Positions 38,686-49,060 of a DNA stretch of 64,000 nt are shown piece by piece. The DNA is from Xanthomonas campestris pv. phormiicola (GTDB taxonomy: Bacteria > Pseudomonadota > Gammaproteobacteria > Xanthomonadales > Xanthomonadaceae). The stretch covers positions 1,501,001 through 1,565,000 of the forward strand of contig CP102593.1 in assembly GCA_025666215.1 (NCBI GenBank). The letters run 5' to 3'. Within the stretch, counting starts at the first letter, position 1. Every line of letters starts with the position of its first letter. Both the position numbers and the translations under genes were made by a program. The notes beneath the pieces were generated by a model that was given only the letters and a program-made list of their open reading frames with translations, had not been told where the DNA came from and did no database searches.

Positions 38686-39498
38686 ATGCGTATCGGTGTC
38701 CTCACATCGATGATCGTCGCGGCGGCCCTGGTGGCCGCCGCGCCGGCTCATGCGCAGCGCGCAAGCCTGGCCGATCGCGTGTCCGCGCTCGAGCAGCAGG
38801 CGATGAATACCCAGGCCAACACCGACATGCTGAACCAGCTCAACCAGCTGCGGACGCAGATGCAGTCGATGCAGGCCACGATCGAGCAGTTGCAGCACGA
38901 CAACGAACAACTCAAGCAGCGCGCCAAGGACCAGTACCTGGACCTGGACGGCCGCCTGAACCGGATCGAGGGTGGCGCCACGCCGCCGTTGCCGCCGGCT
39001 GGCGCTGCCGCACCCGCCGCGTCCGCACCCGCTGCCAAGCCCGCTGCTGCCGTGTCCGAACGGCCGCCGTCGGTGCATGGCGATGCCGGCACGCTCGCCG
39101 CCAGCGGCGACGAGCGCACCAGCTACAACGTCGCCTTCGATGCGCTGAAGGCCGGCAAGTACGCCGACTCGGCGAATCTGTTCCAGAGCTTTCTCGAGCT
39201 GTACCCGAACGGCGTCTATGCCCCCAATGCCTTGTATTGGCTGGGCGAGAGCTATTACGCCACCAAGAATTTCCCGCTGGCCGAGGCGCAGTTCCGCGAC
39301 CTGATCGGCCGCTACCCGACCCACGACAAGGCCTCCGGCGCCCTGCTCAAGCTGGGCCTGTCCCAGTACGGCGAAGGCCGCACCCAGGACGCCGAGCAGA
39401 CCCTGCAGCAGGTGATCACCCAGTATCCGGGATCGGATGCCGCGCGCACCGCGCAGGACCGCCTGCAGTCGATCCGCATCGGCCAGCAACTGCGCTGA
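38686..39498 (+). CDS. cpoB: Cell division coordinator CpoB (YbgF)
   Basis: A 270-residue periplasmic precursor with a signal peptide (AAPAHAQ), an N-terminal coiled coil that trimerises (~28-90), an Ala/Pro linker and C-terminal TPR repeats (YNVAFDALKAGKYADSANLF, ALYWLGESYYATKNFPLAEA, LLKLGLSQYGEG). In E. coli CpoB links the Tol system to PBP1B during constriction. It starts three bases after the pal stop. Confidence 0.93.
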   Translation: MRIGVLTSMIVAAALVAAAPAHAQRASLADRVSALEQQAMNTQANTDMLNQLNQLRTQMQSMQATIEQLQHDNEQLKQRAKDQYLDLDGRLNRIEGGATPPLPPAGAAAPAASAPAAKPAAAVSERPPSVHGDAGTLAASGDERTSYNVAFDALKAGKYADSANLFQSFLELYPNGVYAPNALYWLGESYYATKNFPLAEAQFRDLIGRYPTHDKASGALLKLGLSQYGEGRTQDAEQTLQQVITQYPGSDAARTAQDRLQSIRIGQQLR

Positions 39499-39544
39499 GC
39501 CCCCGAACGCTGCCGCCATCGTCGCGGGGGCATACTTTCCCGCC

Positions 39545-40222
39545 ATGGCCGCCGTTCCCAGCGATATCGTCCAAAGCCCGCTGTCGCGCCTGAAGCTGAC
39601 GGAGATCTTCCTGTCGCTGCAGGGCGAGGCCGACAGCGCCGGCTGGCCGACCGTGTTCGTGCGCCTGACCGGCTGTCCGCTGCGCTGCAGCTACTGCGAC
39701 ACCGCCTACGCCTTCCACGGCGGGCAGTGGTGGGACATCGATGCGATCCTGGCCGAAGTGGCGCGCCACGGCGTGCGCCACGTCTGCGTGACCGGCGGCG
39801 AGCCGCTGGCGCAGAAGCGCTGCCTGCGCCTGCTCGAGCAACTGTGCGACGCCGGCTACGACGTATCGCTGGAAACCTCCGGCGCGCTGGACATCGCCGA
39901 AGTGGACCCGCGCGTGTCGCGGGTGCTCGACATCAAGACTCCCGCATCGCAGGAAGCGGCGCGCAATCGCTGGGAAAACCTGCCGCTGCTGAGTGCGCGC
40001 GACCAGATCAAGTTCGTGCTGTGCAGCCGCGCCGACTACGACTGGGCGCGCGCGATCGTCGCCGAGCACCGCCTGCACGATCGCTGCACCGTCTGGTTCT
40101 CGCCGAGCAAGAGCGAACTGGCGCCGCGCGAGCTGGCCGACTGGATCGTCGCCGACCGCCTGCCGGTGCGCTTCCAGATGCAGCTGCACAAGCTGCTGTG
40201 GAACGACGAGCCGGGCCGTTAG
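39545..40222 (+). CDS. queE: 7-carboxy-7-deazaguanine synthase QueE
   Basis: A 225-residue radical-SAM enzyme that makes 7-carboxy-7-deazaguanine for queuosine in tRNA. The iron-sulphur motif is Cys44-x3-Cys48-x2-Cys51 (CPLRCSYC), followed by VTGGEPLAQ and a C-terminal MQLHKLLW. The ATG at 39545 lies at the end of the cpoB spacer; frames further upstream run into cpoB. It is linked to queC in the same pathway. Confidence 0.93.
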   Translation: MAAVPSDIVQSPLSRLKLTEIFLSLQGEADSAGWPTVFVRLTGCPLRCSYCDTAYAFHGGQWWDIDAILAEVARHGVRHVCVTGGEPLAQKRCLRLLEQLCDAGYDVSLETSGALDIAEVDPRVSRVLDIKTPASQEAARNRWENLPLLSARDQIKFVLCSRADYDWARAIVAEHRLHDRCTVWFSPSKSELAPRELADWIVADRLPVRFQMQLHKLLWNDEPGR

Positions 40223-40240
40223 CTGCGCGGGAGCGCAGCT

Positions 40241-40394
40241 GGGAATCGGCAATGGAGAAACGGGAATCGGCGAAGCGCTGCACTGCAGGCGTCTCGTTGG
40301 TTGATTAGCTTCTGCTTCTCGAAAACCGGCGATCTTCCATGTCCAGTGCGGCTGTTACGCTCTACCCATTCCCGTTTCTCCATTCCCCATTCCC
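40241..40394. repeat. Heptad inverted-repeat element 6 (queE-queC)
   Basis: The left arm is GGGAATC, GGCAATG, GAGAAAC, GGGAATC (40241-40268). The right arm is CATTCCC, GTTTCTC, CATTCCC, CATTCCC (40367-40394). The odd third heptamer GAGAAAC is matched exactly by GTTTCTC in the corresponding place, so the arms stay complementary even where they depart from consensus. It is 154 bp and ends nine bases before the queC ATG. Confidence 0.9.
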
Positions 40395-40403
40395 AGCACC
40401 CCA

Positions 40404-41069
40404 ATGAAAAACGCCGTCGTCCTACTCTCCGGTGGCATGGATTCCGCCGTCGTCGTCGCCATCGCCCGCGAGCAGGGCTATGCCGTGCATGCGCTGAGTG
40501 TCAGCTATGGGCAGCGGCATACCTCCGAGCTGGATGCGGCCACGCGCGTGGCGGCCGCGCTCGGTGCGGTGGCGCACAAGACCGTCAACGTCGACCTGCG
40601 CAGCATCGGCGGCTCCGCGTTGACCGACGACATCGACGTGCCGGACGCGGGCGGCGAGGGCATCCCGGTGACCTACGTGCCGGCGCGCAACACCATCATG
40701 CTGTCGGTGGCGCTGGGCTGGGCCGAAGTGCTGGGCGCGGCGGACATCTTCTGCGGGGTCAACGCGGTGGACTATTCCGGCTACCCCGACTGCCGCCCCG
40801 AGTTCATCGACGCCTTCCAGACCCTGGCCAACCTGGCGACCAAGGCCGGCGTGGAAGGCGCGGGGCTGCGCGTGCACGCGCCGCTGCAGCGCATGAGCAA
40901 GGCCGACATCGTGCGCGAGGGCATGCGCCTGGGCGTGGATTTCGGCCTGACCGTGTCCTGCTACCGCGCCGATGCCGACGGCCGCGCCTGCGGCCACTGC
41001 GACGCCTGCCGCCTGCGCGCCGCCGGCTTCGCCGATGCCGGCGTGGCCGACCCGACCCGCTACGCCTGA
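40404..41069 (+). CDS. queC: 7-cyano-7-deazaguanine synthase QueC
   Basis: A 221-residue ATP-dependent enzyme converting CDG to preQ0 in queuosine synthesis. It starts with the PP-loop [15 protein letters not shown] and ends with a zinc-binding C-x-x-C cluster ([11 protein letters not shown]). [18 protein letters not shown] is typical. Upstream is heptad element 6. A GC-rich hairpin and the tRNA-Lys gene follow. Confidence 0.95.
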   Translation: MKNAVVLLSGGMDSAVVVAIAREQGYAVHALSVSYGQRHTSELDAATRVAAALGAVAHKTVNVDLRSIGGSALTDDIDVPDAGGEGIPVTYVPARNTIMLSVALGWAEVLGAADIFCGVNAVDYSGYPDCRPEFIDAFQTLANLATKAGVEGAGLRVHAPLQRMSKADIVREGMRLGVDFGLTVSCYRADADGRACGHCDACRLRAAGFADAGVADPTRYA

Positions 41070-41104
41070 TTTCGCGTTGACCCGGGGCTGGGGTAGACTA
41101 CGCA

Positions 41105-41131
41105 CCCCGGCGCAAGGCCGGGGCGTTGTTT
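41105..41131 (+). terminator. Hairpin between queC and tRNA-Lys
   Basis: A 7-bp stem (CCCCGGC / GCCGGGG, loop GCAAG) followed by CGTTGTTTT. It may terminate queC, but it lies directly before the tRNA, so it could instead be part of the tRNA precursor leader. TAGACT at 41094-41099 is a possible -10 sequence for the tRNA. Confidence 0.45.
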
Positions 41132-41132
41132 T

Positions 41133-41208
41133 GGGCCGTTAGCTCAGTCGGTAGAGCAGAAGACTTTTAATCTTTTGGTCGATGGTTCGAATCCATCACG
41201 GCCCACCA
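41133..41208 (+). tRNA. tRNA-Lys (UUU)
   Basis: A 76-nt gene that folds as a tRNA with an encoded CCA end. The acceptor stem pairs GGGCCGT with ACGGCCC, and the anticodon arm is GAAGA-CTTTTAA-TCTTT with anticodon TTT. The T arm is GATGG-TTCGAAT-CCATC. A short hairpin follows at 41211-41230. Confidence 0.97.
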
Positions 41209-41210
41209 TT

Positions 41211-41236
41211 CGAGTCGCTGCGTCGACTCGCTTCTT
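41211..41236 (+). terminator. Hairpin after tRNA-Lys
   Basis: A perfect 7-bp stem (CGAGTCG / CGACTCG, loop CTGCGT) begins three bases after the CCA end and is followed by CTTCTTC. It is a plausible terminator with a weak T-run. Confidence 0.5.
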
Positions 41237-41382
41237 CAGGCGATTTCGTCGCAAATGCCTGAGACATCCTCCGGCAATGATGGTGACGGCATGGCGTCGA
41301 ACATGGCTGCCGTGGGCATGGCGAGGACAGCGTGGCTGTCTGGCCACCGCATCAATCCGCGATCGCGACTAGGCGCTCCGGC

Positions 41383-42291
41383 TCACACGCGTTGCCGCGC
41401 AGCCTGCATGCCCGCCGCCGCCGCGCGCAGCGCCTGGCCGATCTGCTGCAGGACGCTCGAGCGCACTGCCGCGTGCTGCCAATAGAGCGGCACGTCCAGC
41501 CAGCGTTGCGGGTCGACGATGACGATCTTCTTCTCCCGCAACGCGGGCATGACCAGTTGCTCGGGGGCGAGGCACCATCCGAGGCCGCGCGCCGCGGCCT
41601 CGACGAAGCCGGTCGAGGTCGGCAGGTAGTGGATGGGAGGGGCAAGCCGGGTGCGGGTGATGCGCCGCACGAAGCGGGCCTGCAGGTCGTCCTTGCGGTT
41701 GAACACGATCATCGGCGCCTGCGCCAACGCGGCCGCGTTGAGTCCTGCGGCAAGGTAGCGCGCAACGAACTGCGGGGAGGCGATCGCGTAGTAACGCATG
41801 GCGCCCAGGGGGTGGACGTTGCAGCCCTGCAGCGGCTTGCTCGCGGAGGTGACGGCGCCGAGCACGGTGCCGTTGCGCAGCAGTTCCAGCGTGTGGTCCT
41901 GGTCGTCCACGTGCACGTCGAACAGGAAGCCGTGCGCATGGTGCAGCGACGCCAGCGCGGCGAGGAACCAGGTCTGCAGCGAGTCGTCGTTGACCGCGAT
42001 CGCGATGCTGCGCGCGGGTCCGGCGTCGGCCGCGTTCGGCAGGAAATCGGCCATCGCCTCGGCCTCCAGCGCCTGCATCGGCCGCACCCGGCGCAGCAGC
42101 GCTTCGCCTGCAGGCGTCGGCCGGCAGGGTGCCTGGCGCACCACCAGCACCTGCCCGAGGCGGTCCTCGAGCGCCTTGATCCGTTGCGAGATCGCCGACG
42201 GCGTCAGCGACAGCCGCCGCGCGGCCGCCTCGAAGCTGCCTTCGTCGAGCACGGCGGCGAAGGCCGACAGTTGCGGATGAAGCAGGTCCAT
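41383..42291 (-). CDS. LysR-type regulator, ArgP/LysG type
   Basis: A 302-residue LysR-type protein. The helix-turn-helix is near 15-45 (GSFEAAARRLSLTPSAISQR). The order of segments (LVVRQAPCRPTPAGEALLRR, IAIAVNDDSLQTWFL, GAVTSASKPLQGC) matches ArgP/LysG regulators, which activate basic amino-acid exporters when lysine or arginine is high. It is divergent from a LysE/ArgO-type exporter with 102 bp between, the standard arrangement. Which amino acid is sensed is not determined. Confidence 0.9.
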   Translation of the reverse strand: MDLLHPQLSAFAAVLDEGSFEAAARRLSLTPSAISQRIKALEDRLGQVLVVRQAPCRPTPAGEALLRRVRPMQALEAEAMADFLPNAADAGPARSIAIAVNDDSLQTWFLAALASLHHAHGFLFDVHVDDQDHTLELLRNGTVLGAVTSASKPLQGCNVHPLGAMRYYAIASPQFVARYLAAGLNAAALAQAPMIVFNRKDDLQARFVRRITRTRLAPPIHYLPTSTGFVEAAARGLGWCLAPEQLVMPALREKKIVIVDPQRWLDVPLYWQHAAVRSSVLQQIGQALRAAAAGMQAARQRV

Positions 42292-42332
42292 GCGGCCGCC
42301 TGATTAGCATTTCTTCATAGCGTACAGAATAT

Positions 42333-42345
42333 TTAGCTTGGCTAA
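42333..42345. promoter_or_regulatory. Inverted repeat TTAGC-N3-GCTAA between regulator and exporter
   Basis: A perfect 5-bp inverted repeat in the AT-rich centre of the divergent spacer, about 42 bases before the regulator start and 49 before the exporter start. It is a good candidate for the ArgP-type binding site. A second TTAGC occurs at 42304-42308. Confidence 0.5.
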
Positions 42346-42393
42346 TCACGACCTTCAGGCCAGCATGCGCCTCCCTCGGTCCTGGCCATCCTC

Positions 42394-43011
42394 ATGGTGC
42401 TAGAAGCATCGCTTGCCGGCTTCATCGCCGGCGCTGGCTTGATCGTCGCGATCGGCGCGCAGAATGCGTTCGTCCTGCGCCAGGGTTTGCAGCGGCAGCA
42501 GGTGGGCCTGGTGGTGGCGGTCTGCGCAGCCGGGGATATCGCCTTGATCGTGCTCGGGGTCGCCGGCATCGGCGCGCTGGTGCAGCAATGGCCCGCGCTG
42601 CTGCAGGTGCTGCGCTACGCCGGCGCGGCCTTCCTCGGCGTCTACGGCCTGATGGCGGCGCAACGCGCCTGGCGCGGTGCCGGCGCATTGAAGGCGCAGA
42701 GCGAGACGCCGGCGAGCCGGCGCCGCGTGCTGCTGGCCTGCCTGGGCTTCACGTTTCTCAATCCGCACGTGTATCTCGATACGATGGTCCTGCTCGGCAG
42801 CCTGTCCACGCGCTATCCGGGAGCGCTGCGCTGGGCGTTCGCGTTCGGCGCCTGCCTGGCGAGCGTGGTGTGGTTCTGCGGCCTGGGGTATGGCGCGCGG
42901 CTGCTGCAGCCGGTGTTCCGCAATCCCCGCGCATGGCGGGTACTGGACGCCTGCATCGCGGTGTTCATGCTGGCGCTGTGCCTGTTGCTGTTGCTGCGGC
43001 CGCTCGGCTGA
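42394..43011 (+). CDS. argO: LysE/ArgO-type amino-acid exporter
   Basis: A 205-residue inner-membrane protein with about five or six hydrophobic segments. LIVAIGAQNAFVLRQGL opens the LysE family pattern and CLGFTFLNPHVYLDTMVLLG is its conserved middle. Members pump out lysine and arginine, preventing self-poisoning. It is divergent from its probable ArgP-type activator. The gene symbol is by family; lysine and arginine specificity are not separable here. Confidence 0.88.
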   Translation: MVLEASLAGFIAGAGLIVAIGAQNAFVLRQGLQRQQVGLVVAVCAAGDIALIVLGVAGIGALVQQWPALLQVLRYAGAAFLGVYGLMAAQRAWRGAGALKAQSETPASRRRVLLACLGFTFLNPHVYLDTMVLLGSLSTRYPGALRWAFAFGACLASVVWFCGLGYGARLLQPVFRNPRAWRVLDACIAVFMLALCLLLLLRPLG

Positions 43012-43417
43012 CTGCCTCGGTCGGGCTGTTTCCGAGCCGGCGACGCGCACGCGCCGCATGCGCGGTATGTTCAACGCGCCGTTTCATCCGCAATCGCCGA
43101 TGAGCGCTGCTTCCCGGGCACGTAGACGGTGGCTCGCGAGGACGCTCCTCCCACCGCAAGGCCAGGCCTGCGGGCAGCGAGTCTGCGGCGGTTGCGCCGC
43201 GCTTCGCAGGGTTTTTGCCACGCCGCGCCCGCACGGTGGGATTGCGCTCGAACGCGATGCAGGTCGCGCCACTCGCCTGCGGCGCGAAGCGGAGATGGAC
43301 GAGCGCTGCGGCGAGACGGCGGTCGAACGTGCGCCTGTGCGTATAATAATCATTCTCGTTATCGGACGGCGCCGGCACATCTGCGATTGGCGCCGTCCCT
43401 GTCACAAGGATCCGTTG
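43012..43417 (+). other. 406-bp region upstream of siderophore receptor
   Basis: No gene is visible between the exporter and the receptor. An open frame continuous with the receptor runs through it but encodes Arg-rich nonsense without a signal peptide. The only clear feature is the Fur-box-like sequence at 43345-43363. The rest is GC-rich. Confidence 0.55.
43345..43363. promoter_or_regulatory. Fur box upstream of siderophore receptor
   Basis: The 19-mer AATAATCATTCTCGTTATC matches 14 of 19 positions of the Fur consensus GATAATGATAATCATTATC. It is the most AT-rich stretch of the region and lies 55 bases upstream of the receptor start, where Fur-iron would block transcription. Confidence 0.75.
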
Positions 43418-45526
43418 ATGCGTTTGCTGTGTTCCCTGTCCGTCGCGGTGCTTCCGCTGGCGGCTGCCGTCACTGTCGCCCGGGCGCAGTCGCCCTCCCC
43501 GCAAACCTTGGATACCGTGGTCGTCAGCGCCTCGCGCACCGACCAGCCCGCGGAGACCGCGCCGCAGACGGTGGTGGTGATCGACCAGCAGGAGATCGCG
43601 CAGCAGCTGACCATCAGCAGCAATTCGTCGGACCTGCTGTCCAGCCTGCTGCCGTCGTATACGCCGAGCCGCGGCAAGATGAACGGCAGCGGCGAGACCT
43701 TGCGCGGACGCACGCCGCTGATCCTGGTCGACGGCATCCCGCAGTCCAACCCGCTGCGCCCGACCGGGCGCGAGGCGCACACGATCGACTACGCGATGGT
43801 CGAGCGCATCGAGGTGATCCAGGGCGCCAACGCGATGAACGGCCTGGGCGCCACCGGCGGCACCATCAATCTGGTCACGCGCCGCCCGCAGCCGGGCGCG
43901 CTCAACCAGCATGTCGAGGTGCAGGCGACCGTGCCGACCACCGACGTCGATGCCGAGACCACGACCTACAGGACCAGCTACCGCATCGACGGGCGCCGCG
44001 ACAAGCTCGACTACCTGTTCGCGGTCGGCTACGAGGACCAGGGCCTGTATCTGGACGGCGACGGGCGCGCGATCGGCACCGACGTGACCCAGGGCGATCT
44101 GATGGCCACCCGCGCCTACGACGTGCACGCCAAGCTGGGCTACTGGATCGACGACCGGCAGGAGCTGCAGTTCAGTTCCAACCGCTACCGGATCAAGTCC
44201 AAGGCCGAGTACCTGAGCGTGGCCGGCGATCGCGAACTCGGCATCCCGACCACCTCGGTGCGCGGCCGGCCCGAAGGCACGCCGCCGTGGAACGACGTAT
44301 GGACCACCGGCCTGTCCTATGCCCACCACGATCTGGCCGGCATGGAGCTGAAGGCGATGGTGTTCAACCAGGAGTTCGAGGGCCTGTTCGGCGCCGACAA
44401 CTCGGCCACCTTCCAGGATCCGCGCATCGCGCCCAACGGCACGCTGTACGACCAGTCGCGCTCGGTCGCGTCCAAGTGGGGTTCCAAGACCAGCCTGGGC
44501 AAGGACGACCTGCTCGATGGCCGGCTCAAGCTCACCGGCGGCTTCGACACCCTGTGGGACAGCGGCAAGCAGGACCTGTATGGCACCGGCCGCACCTATG
44601 TGCCCGAGTCGGAATACCGCGACCTGGCCGCGTTCCTGCAGGGCGAATACCGGCTGCTGCCGCAGCTGACCGTGCATGGCGGCGTGCGCCACGAAGACGC
44701 GAAGCTGCGCATCGACAGCTACCAGACCCTGGCCCGCTACAACCGCGTGCAGGTGCAGGGCGGCACCCTGTCGTTCGCCGAGACGCTTTACAACGCCGGC
44801 GCGGTGCTGGCGCCGAGCGAGCGCTTCAACGTCTTCGCCAGCTATTCCGAGGGCTTCGGCATGCCCGACGTGGGCCGCGTGCTGCGCTCGATCAACACCC
44901 CGGGGACCACGGTCGCCAGCCTGAGCGCGCTGCAGCCGGTGCTGACCCGCAACGTCGAACTGGGCACGCGCCTGCGCGGCGAGGCGTGGGATGTCGATGT
45001 CGGCTTGTTCCAGTCGCGCTCGGACTACGGCACCCGGGTGATCGCGGTGGACGGCGCGTTCCAGATGGCGCGGGAGAAGACCCGCATCGAAGGCGTGGAT
45101 GCCAGCGCCAAGTATCGGCTCAACGAGCGGCAGCGCCTCGGCCTGGCCTATGCGTATACGCGCGGGCGCTACGACAGCGACGGCAACGGCACGCTGGATG
45201 CGCACCTGGACGGATTGAACATCGCGCCCAACCGCGTCGTCGGCAGCTGGTCGTCGCAATGGACGCCGCGGCTGTCCAGCTTCGTGCAGGCGCAGTACGC
45301 GTTCGGCCGCAGCTTCGACGATCCGCAAAAGCGGTTCAGCGGCTACGCGCTGGTCGATGCGGCGCTGAACTACCGGCTGCGCCAGGGCGAACTGCGCCTG
45401 GCCGTCGCCAACCTGCTCGATCGCCAGTACATCACCTACTACTCGCAGAGCGCGCTGGTCGAACCGGACCGCTACTTCGCCGGGCGCGGGCGCACGCTGA
45501 CGGTGGGCTACGGCCTGGATTTCTGA
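43418..45526 (+). CDS. TonB-dependent ferric-siderophore receptor
   Basis: A 702-residue precursor starting at ATG 43418 after AAGGATCC. The signal peptide ends TVARAQ, the TonB box is TLDTVVVSAS, the plug contains LRGRTPLILVDGIPQSNPL and IEVIQGANAMNGLGATGG, and the barrel ends LTVGYGLDF. The plug wording resembles the PsuA/PvuA-type receptors for carboxylate siderophores, which in Xanthomonas would point to XsuA and xanthoferrin; this assignment is tentative. The Fur box upstream supports iron control. No siderophore biosynthesis or transporter genes are adjacent. Confidence 0.88.
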   Translation: MRLLCSLSVAVLPLAAAVTVARAQSPSPQTLDTVVVSASRTDQPAETAPQTVVVIDQQEIAQQLTISSNSSDLLSSLLPSYTPSRGKMNGSGETLRGRTPLILVDGIPQSNPLRPTGREAHTIDYAMVERIEVIQGANAMNGLGATGGTINLVTRRPQPGALNQHVEVQATVPTTDVDAETTTYRTSYRIDGRRDKLDYLFAVGYEDQGLYLDGDGRAIGTDVTQGDLMATRAYDVHAKLGYWIDDRQELQFSSNRYRIKSKAEYLSVAGDRELGIPTTSVRGRPEGTPPWNDVWTTGLSYAHHDLAGMELKAMVFNQEFEGLFGADNSATFQDPRIAPNGTLYDQSRSVASKWGSKTSLGKDDLLDGRLKLTGGFDTLWDSGKQDLYGTGRTYVPESEYRDLAAFLQGEYRLLPQLTVHGGVRHEDAKLRIDSYQTLARYNRVQVQGGTLSFAETLYNAGAVLAPSERFNVFASYSEGFGMPDVGRVLRSINTPGTTVASLSALQPVLTRNVELGTRLRGEAWDVDVGLFQSRSDYGTRVIAVDGAFQMAREKTRIEGVDASAKYRLNERQRLGLAYAYTRGRYDSDGNGTLDAHLDGLNIAPNRVVGSWSSQWTPRLSSFVQAQYAFGRSFDDPQKRFSGYALVDAALNYRLRQGELRLAVANLLDRQYITYYSQSALVEPDRYFAGRGRTLTVGYGLDF

Positions 45527-45771
45527 GCCGCCGCCTGGCGCGGCGCGGACGTGACGCGCGCGGGTCCGTTCCCTGCCGTGCGCGCGTCGCCACGCTGTGC
45601 CGTTGGCGCTGGAGGCGAGGGAGTGTCGCGGCAGCGACGGCCGCGCCATCCGCTGGAGCCGGGCTCGTGCCCGACCAGCGTGCCGCCTAGGCGTCGGCCG
45701 TGGACGACCTGCACGCCGCGGCTGCTTGCGCGGCGCCGGCACAAACGCGCCGCCGCCTGCGCTGGCGGCCG

Positions 45772-46260
45772 CTACCAGCCGTAGGGATAGCCGTAGCCGC
45801 CGCGGCCGTAGCCACCGTGGCCTTCGCTCTGGCCGACGCTGATGCTGATGCCGACTTCGCGCGGCTTGCCGTCGTCGTTGTAGTAGGTCTTGCACAGGTT
45901 GAGGTTGGCGGCTTGGTAGTTGCTGTTGCCGCCGCGCGAGGAATAGCCGAAGCCGGTGGAGACGCTGCCGTGCACGTCGCCCTTGCAGCGGTCGGCGCGC
46001 GCCTGTTCGGCCTCGGCCAGGGCCTGGGTGGCCGCGGCCTTCTGCGCCGAGGCCGAGGTGCCGCTGGTGTCGCCGTAATAGGCGCCTGGCGGGTCGGCCT
46101 TGTACACCGGGTCGGTGCCGTAGGTGATCGGCTGCTGCGGCACGCTCAGGTCCAGCGCGCGCTTGGCCGCTTCGCTGTCGCTGCTGCCGCTGTCGGCAGG
46201 GGTTTGCGCCATGGCCGGGCCGGCGAGCAGGGCGCAGGCAAGCAGGAAGGATCGTTTCAT
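45772..46260 (-). CDS. Small secreted glycine-rich protein, unknown
   Basis: A 162-residue precursor with a signal peptide ending GPAMAQ. The mature part is polar (Ser/Asp, then Ala-rich SASAQKAAATQALAEAEQAR), with three cysteines in the sequence overall, and ends in a Gly/Tyr tail (GGYGRGGYGYPYGW). An inner stretch with VHGSVSTGFGYSSRGG looks beta-rich. I do not recognise a family. The start at 46260 begins the signal; recQ lies upstream on the same strand after 176 bp. Confidence 0.65.
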   Translation of the reverse strand: MKRSFLLACALLAGPAMAQTPADSGSSDSEAAKRALDLSVPQQPITYGTDPVYKADPPGAYYGDTSGTSASAQKAAATQALAEAEQARADRCKGDVHGSVSTGFGYSSRGGNSNYQAANLNLCKTYYNDDGKPREVGISISVGQSEGHGGYGRGGYGYPYGW

Positions 46261-46436
46261 CGGACGTACGCCAAGGAAAGAAGGGCTGGGTGGCGGCAGC
46301 CGCAGCTGCGCGCCACCATGCAGCGACGCTATCAATACCAGGTTGAACCCGGCCTGTCGGCGGCCGGGGATTTTCTTGCCGGTGCCGGACACGGGCCGCG
46401 ACGTGGCGGCAAACGGCCGTCGCCGGAGCGGTTCCG

Positions 46437-48245
<1,809 letters not shown>

Positions 48246-48304
48246 GCGCCTAGGATACCGCGTAGGTCAAGCGCGGCAGTGCGCCGCCACCACGCACCGC
48301 GGTG

Positions 48305-48847
48305 TCAGGCGCCAGCGACCGCGTGCGTAGGCATTGCCCGACGCGCGCGGCGCCTGCCGACGAAGTGGCCGATCACCAGCACCGGCAACGCGACCAGCAG
48401 CGCCGCCGAACAGGCCAGCGCCGGCGCGATCGTCGCCAGCACTTGCGCGGGATGGTCGGCGTCGTCTCCGCGGGCCCACACCGCCACTGCCACCAGGCCC
48501 GGGCCGCTCAGCAGCACCAGCAGCGCCAGTGCGGTCATCTTCGGCACGCTGCGCTGCTGCGGCTGGCAGCAGTCCACTGCCAGGGCCAGGGCGACGCACG
48601 CGGCCCATCCCCCGGCGAACCAGTTCAGCGCGGGAACGAGAAAACTGATGCTGTCGCTGATCGCGGTCAGCACCGCGTTCAGCACCGCGACCAGTTCATT
48701 TCCACTCTTGGTGGGCACGCCCGAGTCGTCGAGTTGCGACCCCGCATGAAAGCCGGCGGCCAAGCCAGCCGCGATACCAACGACGCATCCCAGCACGATG
48801 GCCAGCAGCGGGCGACGCAGCGAGGGATACGCAGACGGGGCGGTCAT
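48305..48847 (-). CDS. Membrane protein, unknown
   Basis: A 180-residue protein with four likely membrane segments (~15-35, 55-80, 95-120 and 145-165) and a basic C-terminus. The ATG at 48847 places the first helix near the N-terminus; upstream in-frame codons to 49033 are probably not coding. I recognise no family. It lies between recQ and dps on the same strand. Confidence 0.65.
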   Translation of the reverse strand: MTAPSAYPSLRRPLLAIVLGCVVGIAAGLAAGFHAGSQLDDSGVPTKSGNELVAVLNAVLTAISDSISFLVPALNWFAGGWAACVALALAVDCCQPQQRSVPKMTALALLVLLSGPGLVAVAVWARGDDADHPAQVLATIAPALACSAALLVALPVLVIGHFVGRRRARRAMPTHAVAGA

Positions 48848-48999
48848 CGAACGTCCATGTAGGCGGAGCCGCCGCCTCGCCCGCCAGCATGCAGGACGCT
48901 TGCGACCCAGAAGCCCCTTGCGCGGAGCCCCCAGCGTGCAAGCCCCCTTGGTAAGGGCGCGCGCCGAAGGCGCGGGGATTGGAAGCCACGCAGCTGGGC

Positions 49000-49026
49000 C
49001 CCAGAGTTTGCAACGCAAACTCTGGG
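49000..49026. terminator. Perfect hairpin downstream of dps
   Basis: CCCAGAGTTTGC and GCAAACTCTGGG form a perfect 12-bp stem with loop AAC, 35 bases beyond the dps stop. There is no T-run on the minus strand, so it may stabilise the mRNA end or act as a Rho-independent-like terminator of lower quality. Confidence 0.55.
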
Positions 49027-49060
49027 AGGCCATGCCTGCTGCGCCGGCGTGGTCGTCCCC

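Noticed and set aside
41133..41208. tRNA-Lys as an integration site
   Set aside because: No integrase gene and no second copy of the tRNA 3' end is visible.
42965..45895. 976-codon minus-strand frame over the siderophore receptor
   Set aside because: Arg/Gln/His-rich nonsense with no signal or domain, opposite a clear receptor.
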